64,000 nucleotides of DNA from positions 4,030,001 to 4,094,000 of the forward strand of contig NZ_JAUSXN010000001.1 of NCBI RefSeq assembly GCF_030816015.1. The letters are read 5' to 3'. The position numbers and the translations under genes were made by a program. Below are positions 48,775 through 59,043 of this stretch, in pieces (the first letter of the stretch is position 1; the number at the start of each line of letters is the position of its first letter). The notes beneath the pieces are model-generated. The model was given only the letters and a program-made list of their open reading frames with translations. It made no database searches and was not told the origin of the DNA. The DNA is from Pedobacter sp. W3I1 (lineage in GTDB: Bacteria; Bacteroidota; Bacteroidia; Sphingobacteriales; Sphingobacteriaceae).

Positions 48775-49699
48775 AAAGAATCGCCGTTATTTGCGGAATT
48801 AATCTAGCTTTTTGCTTTCAGATTTTGCCTTTTTACCATTAAGTAATTAAGGACATTAAGATTTTCATAACTCAGATCCGGCGATCGTCATCCTGAACTT
48901 GTTTCAGGATCTAAAAGTTGCGTCATTTTGAATTTATTTCAGAATCTTTCTCGTTAGCTTTTTGCCACGGAGGCACAGATTTGTACGGAATTTAATTTAC
49001 CTTTCGCTTTCAGCTTTAGTCTTTTAGCTTTAGTCTTTCCTACCATTAAGCAGTTAAAGACATTAAGATTTCATAGCTCAAATCCTGCGATCGTCATCCT
49101 GAACTTGTTTCAGGATCTATCTGGCTTGAATTATTTTGCCACGGAGGCACAGATTTGCACGGAATTTAATTTACCTTTTTGCTTTCAGCTTTTCCCTTTT
49201 TTACCATTAAACAGTTAAGAACGTTAAGATTTCATAGCTCGGTCCCAGCGGTCGTCATCCTGAACTTGTTTCAGGATCTATCTGGCTTGAATTATTTTGC
49301 CACGGAGGCACAGATTTGCACGGAATTTAATTTACCTTTCGCTTTCAGATTTTGCCTTTTTACCATTAAGTAGTTAAGGACATTAAGATTTTCATAACTC
49401 AGATCCTGCGATCGTCATCCTGAACTTGTTTCAGGATCTATCTGGATTGGATTATTTTTCTGCCACGGAGGCACAGATTTGCACGGAATTTAATTTAGCT
49501 TTTTGCTTTCAGCTTTTGCCTTTTTACCATTAAGTAATTAAGGACATTAAGATTTTCATAACTCAGATCCAGCGATCGTCATCCTGAACTTTTCAGGATC
49601 TATCTGGATTGGATTATTTTTCTACCACGGAGGCACAGATTTGCACGGAATTAATTTAGCTTTTTGCTTTCAGCTTTAGCCTTTTGGCTTTGGCCTTTT
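48775..49699. repeat. Array B of long intergenic repeats (5 copies)
   Basis: Five copies of the same unit as array A, with anchors at about 48881, 49087, 49248, 49408 and 49572 (spacing 160-206 bases). Each has GCCACGGAGGCACAGATTTG, the ATTAAG...GGACATTAAG segment and the CATCCTGAACTTGTTTCAGG palindrome; the last copy has lost four bases of the palindrome loop. The array ends against the NIPSNAP stop. The first ~200 bases of the gap (48557-48774) hold nothing I can name apart from the likely GH28 promoter region. Confidence 0.85.
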
Positions 49700-50488
49700 T
49701 TAAAAATCTGAATAGTCTGTTGGGTAGACAAATCTAGTGTCGTTTTTAGAAACATTGTGCTGATACTCTGGCATTGCCGATAGTTTCTTCCAATAATCAT
49801 CTGCAGAGAATGCTTTCCAGTGCGCATCTCTATCTGCCTTATTTTCGAAAGTGGTTAAATACATCAGATTAGGCATACGGCTACCCGCGATTACTTCTCC
49901 ATAAAATACGGCATTAAAATTTAGCCTTTTAAATAAACCGATCTCGTCGCCTTTATTAAACATTTGAACTTTATTCTGAAAATATTTCTCAGTAGGGCCT
50001 TCGTAGCTTCTTAATTCGTACACCCGTTCTTTCATCGGCGATTTTAGATTAGGCAGCATAAAATGAGGTGCTTCTTCAAAAGCCTTTAAAACAATAGATT
50101 CTAATCGTTCGTAAGGAACTTCAGTATAACTTGCTTCCAGATAGCTTTTACCATCAACGGCATATTGTTGGTCTTTTGCCAATTTTTTATCGAGTTCCAA
50201 AACCCCATCAAACGATTTTAAAGGAATAAACACATAAATAAGTTTTTCTACAACCACCGCCGGATCACTAACAATGGGTTTAAACACGCCTACTTTTGCA
50301 ATTCCAGAACGATGTAAAGCTGGCAAATATGCTTTCTGCAGATAATCATCTACTGTTTTTTCTTGCGCATCGGTTTTCAAATGGTATATTTTGATCTGAT
50401 AGAAATCTATTTTCGATGCATTAACAGTAAATGCGCTAGATAATAGCACGAGTAAAAACAGACTGGATATTTTAATTCTTTGCAACAT
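49700..50488 (-). CDS. NIPSNAP-family protein
   Basis: A 262-residue exported protein (signal peptide about 1-24, SSAFTVNAS). It has two ferredoxin-like NIPSNAP halves: IDFYQIKIYHLKTDAQEKTVDDYL at the N-terminus (about 27-130) and RVYELRSYEGPTEKYFQNKV (about 150-255). Such proteins are widespread in Bacteroidota; their biochemical role is not established. It is last in the leftward series after the S9 peptidase, 134 bases downstream, and may or may not belong to the same transcript. Array B follows its stop codon at once. Confidence 0.85.
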   Translation of the reverse strand: MLQRIKISSLFLLVLLSSAFTVNASKIDFYQIKIYHLKTDAQEKTVDDYLQKAYLPALHRSGIAKVGVFKPIVSDPAVVVEKLIYVFIPLKSFDGVLELDKKLAKDQQYAVDGKSYLEASYTEVPYERLESIVLKAFEEAPHFMLPNLKSPMKERVYELRSYEGPTEKYFQNKVQMFNKGDEIGLFKRLNFNAVFYGEVIAGSRMPNLMYLTTFENKADRDAHWKAFSADDYWKKLSAMPEYQHNVSKNDTRFVYPTDYSDF

Positions 50489-50622
50489 GTTTATAAGATG
50501 ATTAGATAATGCAGCAAAGTAACAATTTATTTTTAATGATTGAATTAGAGAAAGTTGAGTTATTGAAATTTTGAATGAGCAAATGACTAATAAAAAACAG
50601 CTAACAACCTATGAACCAACGA

Positions 50623-52905
50623 CTATTGAACTAATAAGTTTGGGTTTGGTGGTTCGGCATGCAATAAATGTTTTACAAAGAAATCACGTTTACGCCTTCG
50701 TCCGTAAATACCGCCATCACTGTGGCCCATACCCGGAATGCTTAAAATATCGAAATCTTTATTGGCTTTGATTAATGCATCGGCAAGTCGGTAGGTCGAT
50801 TCTGGTGGTACATTTTCATCGGCTTCGCCAACAATTAAAAATAGGTTACCCTCTAATTTACCGGCATTTGAAATATTAGATTGTTCTCCATAGTGCGGCC
50901 CTACCGGATAGCCCATCCATTGTTCGTTCCACCATTGTTTATCGATGCGGTTATCGTGACAACCACAGGCAGAAACCGCAGCTTTATAAAACTCGGGATG
51001 GAATAACAATGCCCCTGTTGAGCTTTGCCCACCTGCCGAAGTGCCGTAAATCCCTACTCTTGAAATATCAGCATTCGGATATTTAACGGCCATAGCTTTC
51101 ATCCACAATATCCTGTCGGGGAAACCAGCATCGGCTATGTTTTTCCAGCATACATCATGAAAAGCTTTAGACCGGTTGGCCGTTCCCATTCCATCAATCT
51201 GTACCACAATAAAGCCTAATTCTGCAATGCTCTGCATCTCACTGGCAGGCAAGAAACTTTTAGGTACAAAACTATCATGAGGACCTGCATAAATATTTTC
51301 GATAACAGGATAAGATTTGCTCGGATCCATTGTTGAAGGGAAACAAACAATGCCCCAAATGTCGGTAATGCCATCTCTTCCTTTGGCCACAAACACTTCA
51401 GGCAGTTTAACACCGGTAGCCAAATAAATAGTTGCTTGTCCATGTTCTATTTCGTTTATCTTTTTTGTACTTGCAGTTAACCTTAACTCGCTAACAGGGG
51501 GTACATTTACCTGAGAGTAGGTATCGATATAATATTTACGGTCAGGAGAAAAGCTAAGGTTATGGTTACCTTTTTCGGGCGTGAGGTTTACCAGGCCTTT
51601 TCCATCGAACCCGATTCTGTAGTAATGGATAAAATAAGGATCTTCACCGGCATGCATTCCATTTGCCCTGAACCAAACCTCGCGTTTTACAACATCTACA
51701 CTATCAATATCCTTAACCACGTAATTTCCTTTGGTAATTAAGCGCTGCTTTCCGGTTAAGGCATCCACCAAATAAAGATGTTGCCATCCATCCTGCTCAC
51801 TCGTCCATAATATTTCATTTGTTTTGGGTAAATATCTTGTATAAATACGATTTTCATAAATGAAGGTCTTTGTTTTCTCGTCGATAATATTTTTAGTTTT
51901 GCCGGTTAAAACATCCACTTCAATTACCCTGAAACGCTGATGGCCTCGGTCTACTTTCTCATAAGTATAATACCTACTGTTATTGTCGCGCCAATGCAGT
52001 TCTGGTGCACCAAAAAAATCTATCGGATCAGCATCTACTTTAATGGCCGTTTTAGCCGCTATATTAAAAACATAGGGCTGATAAGCTGTAAAGTCATCGC
52101 CAGGCTGTGCATATTCTCTCGATTTTAATTCGCCACGCGTGGTACCGGGAACTGAACTTAATACATAATGTACTTTTTTAATTTCTTTTGGATCGATTTT
52201 ATAGGCAACAATATTTTTGCCATCTGGCGACCATGCAAATTCACCATAAGGTTTATCGGCATTACCATCGGTACTCAATTGAGTCTCTGTTTTTGTTGCT
52301 AAATCAATTACAAACAGGTTACCACCACGAATCAGGATTTCGCTTTTGCCATCTGGCGATTTTCTTGATTCGCGGTTTCGTTGCCAGCGCGATCTCCGTT
52401 GCTGTAAAGGCCTTTTGGCATTATAACGATAAATACTGGTATCGTTGGTATTAGTTAAACTATAATCGTTAAGATTTAACAGGTACCAGTTATTCTGCAT
52501 TTTTAATTTTGCAGTATTGCCCTGATCGGCAAAATAAAGCTCGGCAAACTGAAGCTTTAACGGGTTCTGTTTTTTACCGGTAACTTTTTCTAGGTTCTGC
52601 GCAAGTTTAGCATGATCAAATGCAGCTTTGCGCTTACCAGTTGCAGCATCTACATTATAATACTCCCATGTTTTGTTAGGAAGATTTTTTTTATACCAAA
52701 ATGCGCTTCCGTCTTTTTTCCAGAAAGGAATCAGATCATTGTTGGTTGGAATATTACGCAATGCAGTATCCAGTTTCGTGGATAATTGGTAAGCATTTGC
52801 GACTTCAGCGGCACTTGGTGCATAAGGCTGCAACCCCGCTTGCTGTGCCAGCACCTGAAAAGAAACAAAACTTAATAAGATGAAGGCTATTGATTTTTTA
52901 GCCAT
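50623..52905 (-). CDS. S9-family prolyl peptidase (DPP IV-like)
   Basis: A 760-residue exported serine peptidase (signal peptide about 1-21, ending VLAQQ). An N-terminal eight-bladed propeller of DPP IV type covers about 40-500. The C-terminal alpha/beta hydrolase has the nucleophile serine in YGTSAGGQ (near 623), an aspartate in VGEADENVPPEST and a histidine in PGMGHSDGG. S9 enzymes cut after proline in short peptides, releasing X-Pro dipeptides. This fits the neighbouring hydroxyproline pathway and amino-acid permease. The ATG at 52905 is preferred to one five codons upstream. It starts 91 bases after the permease stop. Confidence 0.9.
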   Translation of the reverse strand: MAKKSIAFILLSFVSFQVLAQQAGLQPYAPSAAEVANAYQLSTKLDTALRNIPTNNDLIPFWKKDGSAFWYKKNLPNKTWEYYNVDAATGKRKAAFDHAKLAQNLEKVTGKKQNPLKLQFAELYFADQGNTAKLKMQNNWYLLNLNDYSLTNTNDTSIYRYNAKRPLQQRRSRWQRNRESRKSPDGKSEILIRGGNLFVIDLATKTETQLSTDGNADKPYGEFAWSPDGKNIVAYKIDPKEIKKVHYVLSSVPGTTRGELKSREYAQPGDDFTAYQPYVFNIAAKTAIKVDADPIDFFGAPELHWRDNNSRYYTYEKVDRGHQRFRVIEVDVLTGKTKNIIDEKTKTFIYENRIYTRYLPKTNEILWTSEQDGWQHLYLVDALTGKQRLITKGNYVVKDIDSVDVVKREVWFRANGMHAGEDPYFIHYYRIGFDGKGLVNLTPEKGNHNLSFSPDRKYYIDTYSQVNVPPVSELRLTASTKKINEIEHGQATIYLATGVKLPEVFVAKGRDGITDIWGIVCFPSTMDPSKSYPVIENIYAGPHDSFVPKSFLPASEMQSIAELGFIVVQIDGMGTANRSKAFHDVCWKNIADAGFPDRILWMKAMAVKYPNADISRVGIYGTSAGGQSSTGALLFHPEFYKAAVSACGCHDNRIDKQWWNEQWMGYPVGPHYGEQSNISNAGKLEGNLFLIVGEADENVPPESTYRLADALIKANKDFDILSIPGMGHSDGGIYGRRRKRDFFVKHLLHAEPPNPNLLVQ

Positions 52906-52996
52906 GATGTAAATGGTCATTACAGATTTTTTGTTGTAAATATAGTGCTACGGTTTTACCGATTTCCTTTAGATTTTGATGAATAACATTGATATT

Positions 52997-54469
52997 TTAA
53001 CCGCTCACATCAATTGCATCTTTTGCTTTCAAATCCTGACGGGCAACACTTCCTTTAATCAGGTAATAAACCGGTATTCCTATTAAAGTGATGATTAATC
53101 CAGGCCAGGTAAATTTGGGTTTAAAAATAATCAGTAATATACAAAAGGCCAGTCCCATTACCATATAAATGATCGGCAGAATAGGGTAGCCAAAAGCTTT
53201 GTACGGACGTTCCGCGTCAGGTCGTTTTTTACGAAGGATAAATATCCCGAAGATGGTGAGCATATAAAACATCACCACCACAAACGAGATCATATCCAGC
53301 AGATCGCCATATTTTCCGCTAATGCACCACAAACAAGCAAAAATGCATTGAATCCATAGCCCAAATCCAGGTACTGCATTTTTGTTGAGCGTGCCAACTT
53401 TTTTAAAGAAAAGCCCGTCTTTGGCCATGGAATAATATACCCTGGCACCAGCCATAATTAAACCGTTATTACAACCGAAAGTCGAAACCATAATCATTAA
53501 TGCAATAATAATGGTACCTGCCGTACCGAAAATATGGTTGGCAGCAGAAACCGCCACGCGATCTTTGTCAGCATAGGCGATATCGTGTAAGGAAAGTACA
53601 CCTGTATACATCACATTGGTAAGGATGTAGAGCACTGTTACGATAATGGTTCCTAAGGCTAAACTCAAGCCAATATTGCGCGCAGGGTTTTTAATTTCGC
53701 CGGCAATAAAGGTAACGTTGTGCCAGGAGTCGCTGCTAAATATCGAACCTACCATGGCAGCAGCAATGGCACCAAATGCTGCCAAAGTGGTATAAGAACC
53801 AATATTTCCATCAGCAGATAGCGGACCTAAAACCCACATATTTTCCCAATTGGTTTTCCAGATTCCTTTATCTAAAAAGAAAAGCCCAAACGCAATCAGG
53901 CCGAACAAACTTAACAATTTGGCCACTGTAAAGGTGGTTTGGATTACTTTACCGCCGTTTACCCCCCTGTTGTTTATATACGTAAGCAATATAATTATCC
54001 CAATAGCCAATAGTTGTGCTGGTGAAATGGTAAAGAAACCTAAATCGATGGCTACTAAATCTTCACTGAGTGCAGGCACGAGGTATGCGGTAAACTTGGC
54101 AAATGCCACGCCTACTGCGGCAATAGTTGCGGTTTGGATTACCGTAAAAAAACTCCAGCCATATAAAAAACTGATCAGCGGGTTATATGCTTCTTTTAAA
54201 TAAATATACTGTCCGCCAGCTTTTGGGAACATGGCACTTAATTCGCCATAGCTTAATGCAGCAGTAAGCGTCATAAAGCCTGTGATTAACCAAACCACTA
54301 ACAGCCAGCCAGAACTGCCTACGTTTCGGGTAATATCTGCACTTACAATAAAAATACCTGAGCCGATCATACTTCCGGCTACAAGCATTGTTGCATCCAT
54401 CAATTTAAGTGAGGGTTTAAACTGTGTGGTTTCTTTTTCAATCATCTGTTCTGTTGTTTGGTGGTTCAA
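52997..54469 (-). CDS. APC-family amino acid permease
   Basis: A 490-residue inner-membrane transporter with about 12 hydrophobic segments and the APC opening LVAGSMIGSGIFIVSADI. The loop SSDSWHNVTFIAGEIKNPARN is typical of amino-acid/polyamine permeases, and the last helices contain YLIKGSVARQ. It probably imports an amino acid by proton exchange. Next to hydroxyproline genes and peptidases, hydroxyproline, proline or a dipeptide product is a reasonable guess. It follows the DUF885 gene after 18 bases, so they form one transcript. Confidence 0.9.
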   Translation of the reverse strand: MNHQTTEQMIEKETTQFKPSLKLMDATMLVAGSMIGSGIFIVSADITRNVGSSGWLLVVWLITGFMTLTAALSYGELSAMFPKAGGQYIYLKEAYNPLISFLYGWSFFTVIQTATIAAVGVAFAKFTAYLVPALSEDLVAIDLGFFTISPAQLLAIGIIILLTYINNRGVNGGKVIQTTFTVAKLLSLFGLIAFGLFFLDKGIWKTNWENMWVLGPLSADGNIGSYTTLAAFGAIAAAMVGSIFSSDSWHNVTFIAGEIKNPARNIGLSLALGTIIVTVLYILTNVMYTGVLSLHDIAYADKDRVAVSAANHIFGTAGTIIIALMIMVSTFGCNNGLIMAGARVYYSMAKDGLFFKKVGTLNKNAVPGFGLWIQCIFACLWCISGKYGDLLDMISFVVVMFYMLTIFGIFILRKKRPDAERPYKAFGYPILPIIYMVMGLAFCILLIIFKPKFTWPGLIITLIGIPVYYLIKGSVARQDLKAKDAIDVSG

Positions 54470-54487
54470 AGGGTTTGGTGAGTTGAT

Positions 54488-56266
54488 TTATTTAAGCTGA
54501 TCGTAAAAATGCCAGGAGGTTGTAAAATCGCGTGTTAAGGACTGATTGGTTAAAGTAGCCCTGATCATCTCTACAGGAATTAAATTTTCTTTAATCACCG
54601 CATCGTGAAAAGCTTTATAGCTCATCTTACCACTATCAACCAATTCTTTTTTCAGGGCAAAAAGCTGGAGACCACCGGTAAGGTAAGCTACCTGGTACAA
54701 AGGGCTATAATCACCTTTGAAAGACCTGCGCACTTCGCCTTCTGCATTGGCGCGTTCGTGCCCTACCCGATCAACCAGAAAATCGACACATTGTTGAGGC
54801 GTCCATTTACCCAGATGAAAGTTTAGCGAAAAAAGAATCCTTGCGCAACGGTGCATGCGCCAGAAAAGCATTCCCATTTTTTCTTCAGGCGTTTTGGCGA
54901 AACCTTTATCGTACAGTAAAAGCTCCCAGTATAGCGGCCAGCCTTCTACGCTAAAGGGCGTTTTAAAAGGTTCGCGATAACTTTTATAACGGTTATTGAT
55001 AAAATACTGGTAATGATGACCAGGTAAGAGTTCGTGCTGTACCGTTCCTCTTGAAAAATAAGGATTATTACCCCGCATACTCATTAACTTATCATCTTCC
55101 TCCATCGAATTTGTTGGATAAGAAATGCTGATTTCCCGTCCACCGGTAAAAAATGGATTTACCAGCTGTCGTTCAGCCGACATCATTACCATACCCCAGG
55201 TTTCTTCTGCCAATGCCGGAATATTGATTAGATCGTTGGCTTTTATAAAGCTTAAGGCATCATCCTGTAATTTTACAATCAGCTCTGGTTGTTTACCTAA
55301 GGGCACGTAGCTGTTCTTGATTTTTTCCTGCGCTTTTTTCCAGTCATTTCCGAAGCCCATTGCTGCTGACGCTTTCAAAAGCTCCTCATCGCAAAACTTA
55401 AATTCTTTTTCGGCAAGCTTAATCAGTTCTTCAGGTGTATATGGAATAAGCTCTGCATTTAATTGCCTGATCAGTTCTTCCCTTCCAATGGGGGTTCCCT
55501 TAATTTCTGGTTTATCTAATTTTGCAGCAGGAACAGCATCTCCGCTATCGTTAAAAAGTTTAGCGTAATTAGTTAAGGCAAGGTCTAATTTTTGGTATGG
55601 TTTAGGCGCCCACCAGGTAAAACCAGGTTCATAATCCATATAGAACTGGTAAAACCCCTTTAACCGGTGTTTTAAACTCAAGGTTATGGCAGCTGCCATT
55701 TTAAGCTGATCGGGTTTGAGTATTCCTTTCTTAAAATTTAGATTTAGGATATCAATCTGCTTCGCAATTTCGTCCATCTGGGCCGCCAATAAAGAGCCTT
55801 CTTTATAAGTACCTCTTCTTCTTAATTTTTCGAGGGCATAAATCGCATCGGCAAAGGTAAAATACTTCGACAGGGCATTATACTCTGTTTCCTCTTTACC
55901 TAAGAGCCAGACAGAAGATTCGATCTGTTTTTTAAGAAGAATATAATCTACTTTACCATAAACGCTGAATCCTTCAAATTTGGCCGACTTTAATTTGCTG
56001 AAGTAATCATTATTGATATCCTGCAGGCGTTTTCTTTGCTCCGGACTTTTAAAAGTAGTCATCGGAAAGGAATAAGTGCCCCCTGCGGAATAAGGATAGT
56101 AGAAATCGTTAATCGCATCAACATCCCTTTGGTAACCCACTATCAGCGTACCCATTTCGCTGGTTTGTTCATACAAACTTTCATTTGATGTTTGAGCGAA
56201 TACTAAAGGGCCTGATAACAGGCTTACGATTAACAAAAGGGCAAAAAAGTTTAATTTGTTTTGCAT
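54488..56266 (-). CDS. DUF885-family protein (putative metallopeptidase)
   Basis: A 592-residue exported protein (signal peptide about 1-24, ending LVFAQ) of the DUF885 family, which resembles zinc carboxypeptidase/thermolysin-like enzymes. The motif HELLPGHHYQYF carries the expected metal ligands and acid. Other family blocks are SVEGWPLYWELLLYDKGF and the closing TRDFTTSWHFYDQL. It is probably a periplasmic peptidase. It begins 88 bases after the AraC gene and leads into the permease after 18 bases. The ATG at 56266 before the signal peptide is preferred to one at 56296. Confidence 0.85.
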   Translation of the reverse strand: MQNKLNFFALLLIVSLLSGPLVFAQTSNESLYEQTSEMGTLIVGYQRDVDAINDFYYPYSAGGTYSFPMTTFKSPEQRKRLQDINNDYFSKLKSAKFEGFSVYGKVDYILLKKQIESSVWLLGKEETEYNALSKYFTFADAIYALEKLRRRGTYKEGSLLAAQMDEIAKQIDILNLNFKKGILKPDQLKMAAAITLSLKHRLKGFYQFYMDYEPGFTWWAPKPYQKLDLALTNYAKLFNDSGDAVPAAKLDKPEIKGTPIGREELIRQLNAELIPYTPEELIKLAEKEFKFCDEELLKASAAMGFGNDWKKAQEKIKNSYVPLGKQPELIVKLQDDALSFIKANDLINIPALAEETWGMVMMSAERQLVNPFFTGGREISISYPTNSMEEDDKLMSMRGNNPYFSRGTVQHELLPGHHYQYFINNRYKSYREPFKTPFSVEGWPLYWELLLYDKGFAKTPEEKMGMLFWRMHRCARILFSLNFHLGKWTPQQCVDFLVDRVGHERANAEGEVRRSFKGDYSPLYQVAYLTGGLQLFALKKELVDSGKMSYKAFHDAVIKENLIPVEMIRATLTNQSLTRDFTTSWHFYDQLK

Positions 56267-56354
56267 TTGGCGTTGGTTAAAACAGGCAAATAGCATTTGC
56301 CTCCACTTGAAAAAATGGCTGGTTTTGTAAAAAATAAATAGAATCTTTTTTTGC

Positions 56355-57257
56355 TTAAGCGCCTATATAGCTCACCCTGCTTACATTATTATAGGTATCG
56401 ATATATGCTCTTGGTGACTGACCAATAATACTTTTAAATACCCGGTTAAAATTGGTAATGCTATTGAAGCCAGCTTTATAGGCCACTCCTGAAATGCAAT
56501 CGGCTTTTTCTCCTGAAATAAGGCTTTTGCAGGCATCGTTAATTCTCACCTCATTTAAAAAAGATACGAAAGTATGTCCGGTATGTTTCTTAAAATACCT
56601 GCAGAAGGCCTGAGGAGTCATAAACGCAGCATTGGCTACATCTTCTAATGAAATTTGATTATTGTAGTTTTCAGTGATGAAGTTAATGATCTTACTCAAT
56701 CGCATACCTTCATTCTCGGTTACATTTGAAGAGTACATATCCGAACACAAGGATTCTACATTTTCGTTTAAATCCTGGAGGCTGTTAACCAATTTCAAAA
56801 AGTTAAACAACACATCAACTCCTGATGCCTGGTGAACATTAAACATTTTGGTTACCATATTTTTAGTAAAAGCAGCAGGGATTTTGAAACCATGTTTGTT
56901 TTTAGCTAAAAAACCACTTGCCATCTTCATTTCTGGAAGATTGAATAAAGCGGCTAAAATACCGTTAGGATTAAAGTAAATAGAGCATGCTTTGATCGTT
57001 TTATTGTTATCAGCAGAAAAATATTCGGGGTTGCTTTTAAAAAGATGTGGAAGTTTGGCTCCAATTACAAAAATATCGCCCGAGCGGAAGGCATGCATAT
57101 CATTCCCCGCAATTAACGTCCCCTCTCCTTTTTCAATATAAGTAATCTGCCATTCATCATGTCGGTGCAGATACTGGTAAAAATATGGAAGTTCAATATG
57201 TTCCGATATCACACTCTTGTCATCAGGAACAAGCATGGTAAATGGTAATACTTTCAT
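56355..57257 (-). CDS. AraC-family transcriptional regulator (cupin + HTH)
   Basis: A 300-residue regulator. The N-terminal cupin (about 1-135) contains the LHRHDEWQITYIEKGEGTLI pattern of sugar- or amino-acid-sensing AraC proteins. The C-terminal double HTH (about 190-290) has ISLEDVANAAFMTPQAFCRY and ISGVAYKAGFNSITNFNRVF and closes with GQSPRAYI. It stands between the hydroxyproline catabolic genes and the DUF885-permease-peptidase genes, all on the same strand, so it is the natural candidate to control both groups in response to hydroxyproline or a catabolite. No binding sites were identified. Confidence 0.9.
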   Translation of the reverse strand: MKVLPFTMLVPDDKSVISEHIELPYFYQYLHRHDEWQITYIEKGEGTLIAGNDMHAFRSGDIFVIGAKLPHLFKSNPEYFSADNNKTIKACSIYFNPNGILAALFNLPEMKMASGFLAKNKHGFKIPAAFTKNMVTKMFNVHQASGVDVLFNFLKLVNSLQDLNENVESLCSDMYSSNVTENEGMRLSKIINFITENYNNQISLEDVANAAFMTPQAFCRYFKKHTGHTFVSFLNEVRINDACKSLISGEKADCISGVAYKAGFNSITNFNRVFKSIIGQSPRAYIDTYNNVSRVSYIGA

Positions 57258-57761
57258 AATTTTTGGTTTAGTTGGTTGAGTTTGATTATGAATTGAATGT
57301 ATAAATATTAACTCAAATAAACCAATAAAACTTAAATAAGGTTAAAATCCTGCTACAACTTGATAATATATGACGGATTTAATGATGAATTCTGCGGCTA
57401 ATAAATTACTACAAATTTAGTTAACCAACTGTAAAGCAACATCTAAAACGATTAATTTGAACGAGTAAAGTCCGTTATTTTTGGATTAGCAGTCTATTCG
57501 GGCGTTTTTTGGGGAAATTCTGAAGAAACTGAGTTAAGTCAAGGAAGTCATACGCTACCTTTGAAAGACTCCAATAGAGTGGTCGTCATCTCGACTGTAG
57601 CGCAGCGAAATGGAGAGATCTTTGTACCAGTTTATTGAAATCAAATTTAAAAGATCTCTCCACTACGGTCGAGATGACGGTATCTCCCAACATATCATAC
57701 CAACCTCTTTTTTCTAAACCTGACATCTGGGAATGATGAAACGCATAATATGGTTAGTATA
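57258..57761. repeat. Gap with a long interspersed inverted repeat
   Basis: 504 bases without a gene. At 57583-57680 the arm GTCATCTCGACTGTAGCGCA...GGAGAGATCT is mirrored by AGATCTCTCC...GGTCGAGATGAC around a ~35-base AT-rich loop, a pattern like the dispersed palindromes common in Bacteroidota genomes. A single TTCAGAATT core lies on the minus strand near 57522, but without an 11-base partner. The promoter of the AraC gene must lie here. Confidence 0.65.
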
Positions 57762-59003
57762 TTATCGAACTACTGCGAATGGCTCCATTTTCAGGTCGGT
57801 AGCCATGCCTGAAGCAATCTGGCTAACCAACAAACCCGTTGCCGGGCCTAAACTTAAACCCATCATACCGTGGCCCGTAGCGATAATTAGATTTTCTCTT
57901 TTTTCGCTTCTGCCAATATAAGGCAAACCATCAGGTGATGATGGACGGAAACCATACCAGATATCTTTTTCTGAAGGAAGTGCAGGTTTTAAATCTGGAA
58001 AATAAGCTGGAACCGATTCTACAATACCTTTAACCCTTTGCATATTAATGCGGGTATTAATCTTATCTAACTCCATTGTGCCACCATATCTAATCTGTCC
58101 GTTCATTGGTGTTATGGCCACTCTGGCTTCGCAGAGCAATGCCGGAATAGTTAAACGCTGCTGAGGTTCCGGTTCCATAAAAGAATAACCTTTACCTGGC
58201 ATTATAGAGATTTTAACGTCGGCCATTTTAGCCACAGCAGGCGACCACGAACCCGTTGCCAAAACGTACTGATCGGCTTCCCAGGCGGTATTACCTGTAA
58301 AAACCTTCATAATGCGATTGCCAACCGTTTCAATTTTATCAACTTCTTGATTACGTTCTATCTTAACACCATTGTTTAATAAATATTGAAGCAAAGCATT
58401 CATCAACTTTGTTGGATAAAGATGTGCATCGCAACGATAATGTACCGCTCCTAAAACATCTAACTTTAAATCCGGCTGTAACGCGCGACATTCGTCAGCA
58501 GTTAGTACAGCCATATCTAAGCCTAACTCAATTGCTCTTGCAGCTAAATGTGCTTCTTCTTCCCCTGCTTTTTCCGTTTTATAGAACGCCAGAATACCAT
58601 TATTGGTTAATTCAAATTCGAAATCAGGCTCTTTTGCCAGGCCTTCATATAGTTTTTTGCTCAGTAACGATAAATCGCGTAATGGCGCTGCCGATTGATT
58701 TACGTGTTTTGCCGTAGCATGTTTCATAAATTTCAAACCCCAATTAATGAGGTTTCCATTTAATGATGGGCGAACATAAAAAGGGCTTTTGCTATCAAAC
58801 ATCCAGCGGATACCTTGTTTTATCATACCTGGTGCAGCCAGGGGTACAAAATGGCTTGGTACAATCATCCCGGCATTACCAAATGAGCAGTTGTCGGTAA
58901 TATCTCCTTTATCCAAAACTGTTACTTCAAAGCCCTTTTTCTGCAGATAATATGCTGAAGTTAAACCTACTATTCCACCACCTATAATTAATACTTTCGA
59001 CAT
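57762..59003 (-). CDS. DadA-like FAD-dependent D-amino-acid oxidoreductase
   Basis: A 413-residue flavoenzyme. The N-terminal dinucleotide fold KVLIIGGGIVGLTSAYYL and acidic end of strand 2 bind FAD. The C-terminal GFRPSSPDGLPYIGR and ATGHGMMGLSLGPATG are typical of the DadA/DAO family. In this operon, directly after 4-hydroxyproline epimerase (40 bases), it should oxidise cis-4-hydroxy-D-proline to 1-pyrroline-4-hydroxy-2-carboxylate. That role follows from context; an ordinary D-amino-acid dehydrogenase is the alternative. Confidence 0.9.
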   Translation of the reverse strand: MSKVLIIGGGIVGLTSAYYLQKKGFEVTVLDKGDITDNCSFGNAGMIVPSHFVPLAAPGMIKQGIRWMFDSKSPFYVRPSLNGNLINWGLKFMKHATAKHVNQSAAPLRDLSLLSKKLYEGLAKEPDFEFELTNNGILAFYKTEKAGEEEAHLAARAIELGLDMAVLTADECRALQPDLKLDVLGAVHYRCDAHLYPTKLMNALLQYLLNNGVKIERNQEVDKIETVGNRIMKVFTGNTAWEADQYVLATGSWSPAVAKMADVKISIMPGKGYSFMEPEPQQRLTIPALLCEARVAITPMNGQIRYGGTMELDKINTRINMQRVKGIVESVPAYFPDLKPALPSEKDIWYGFRPSSPDGLPYIGRSEKRENLIIATGHGMMGLSLGPATGLLVSQIASGMATDLKMEPFAVVR

Positions 59004-59043
59004 ATTTTAATTTATACTGCTGATATTCTTTTTAAAAAACTCC

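Noticed and set aside
46490..49699. Repeat arrays as a CRISPR
   Set aside because: The units are 160-206 bases, imperfect, and lack short identical repeats with unique spacers; no cas gene is nearby.
57516..57530. A fifth copy of the shared operator before the AraC gene
   Set aside because: One TTCAGAATT core is present on the minus strand, but the neighbouring CAG is 9, not 11, bases away and no -7 element follows at 6 bases.
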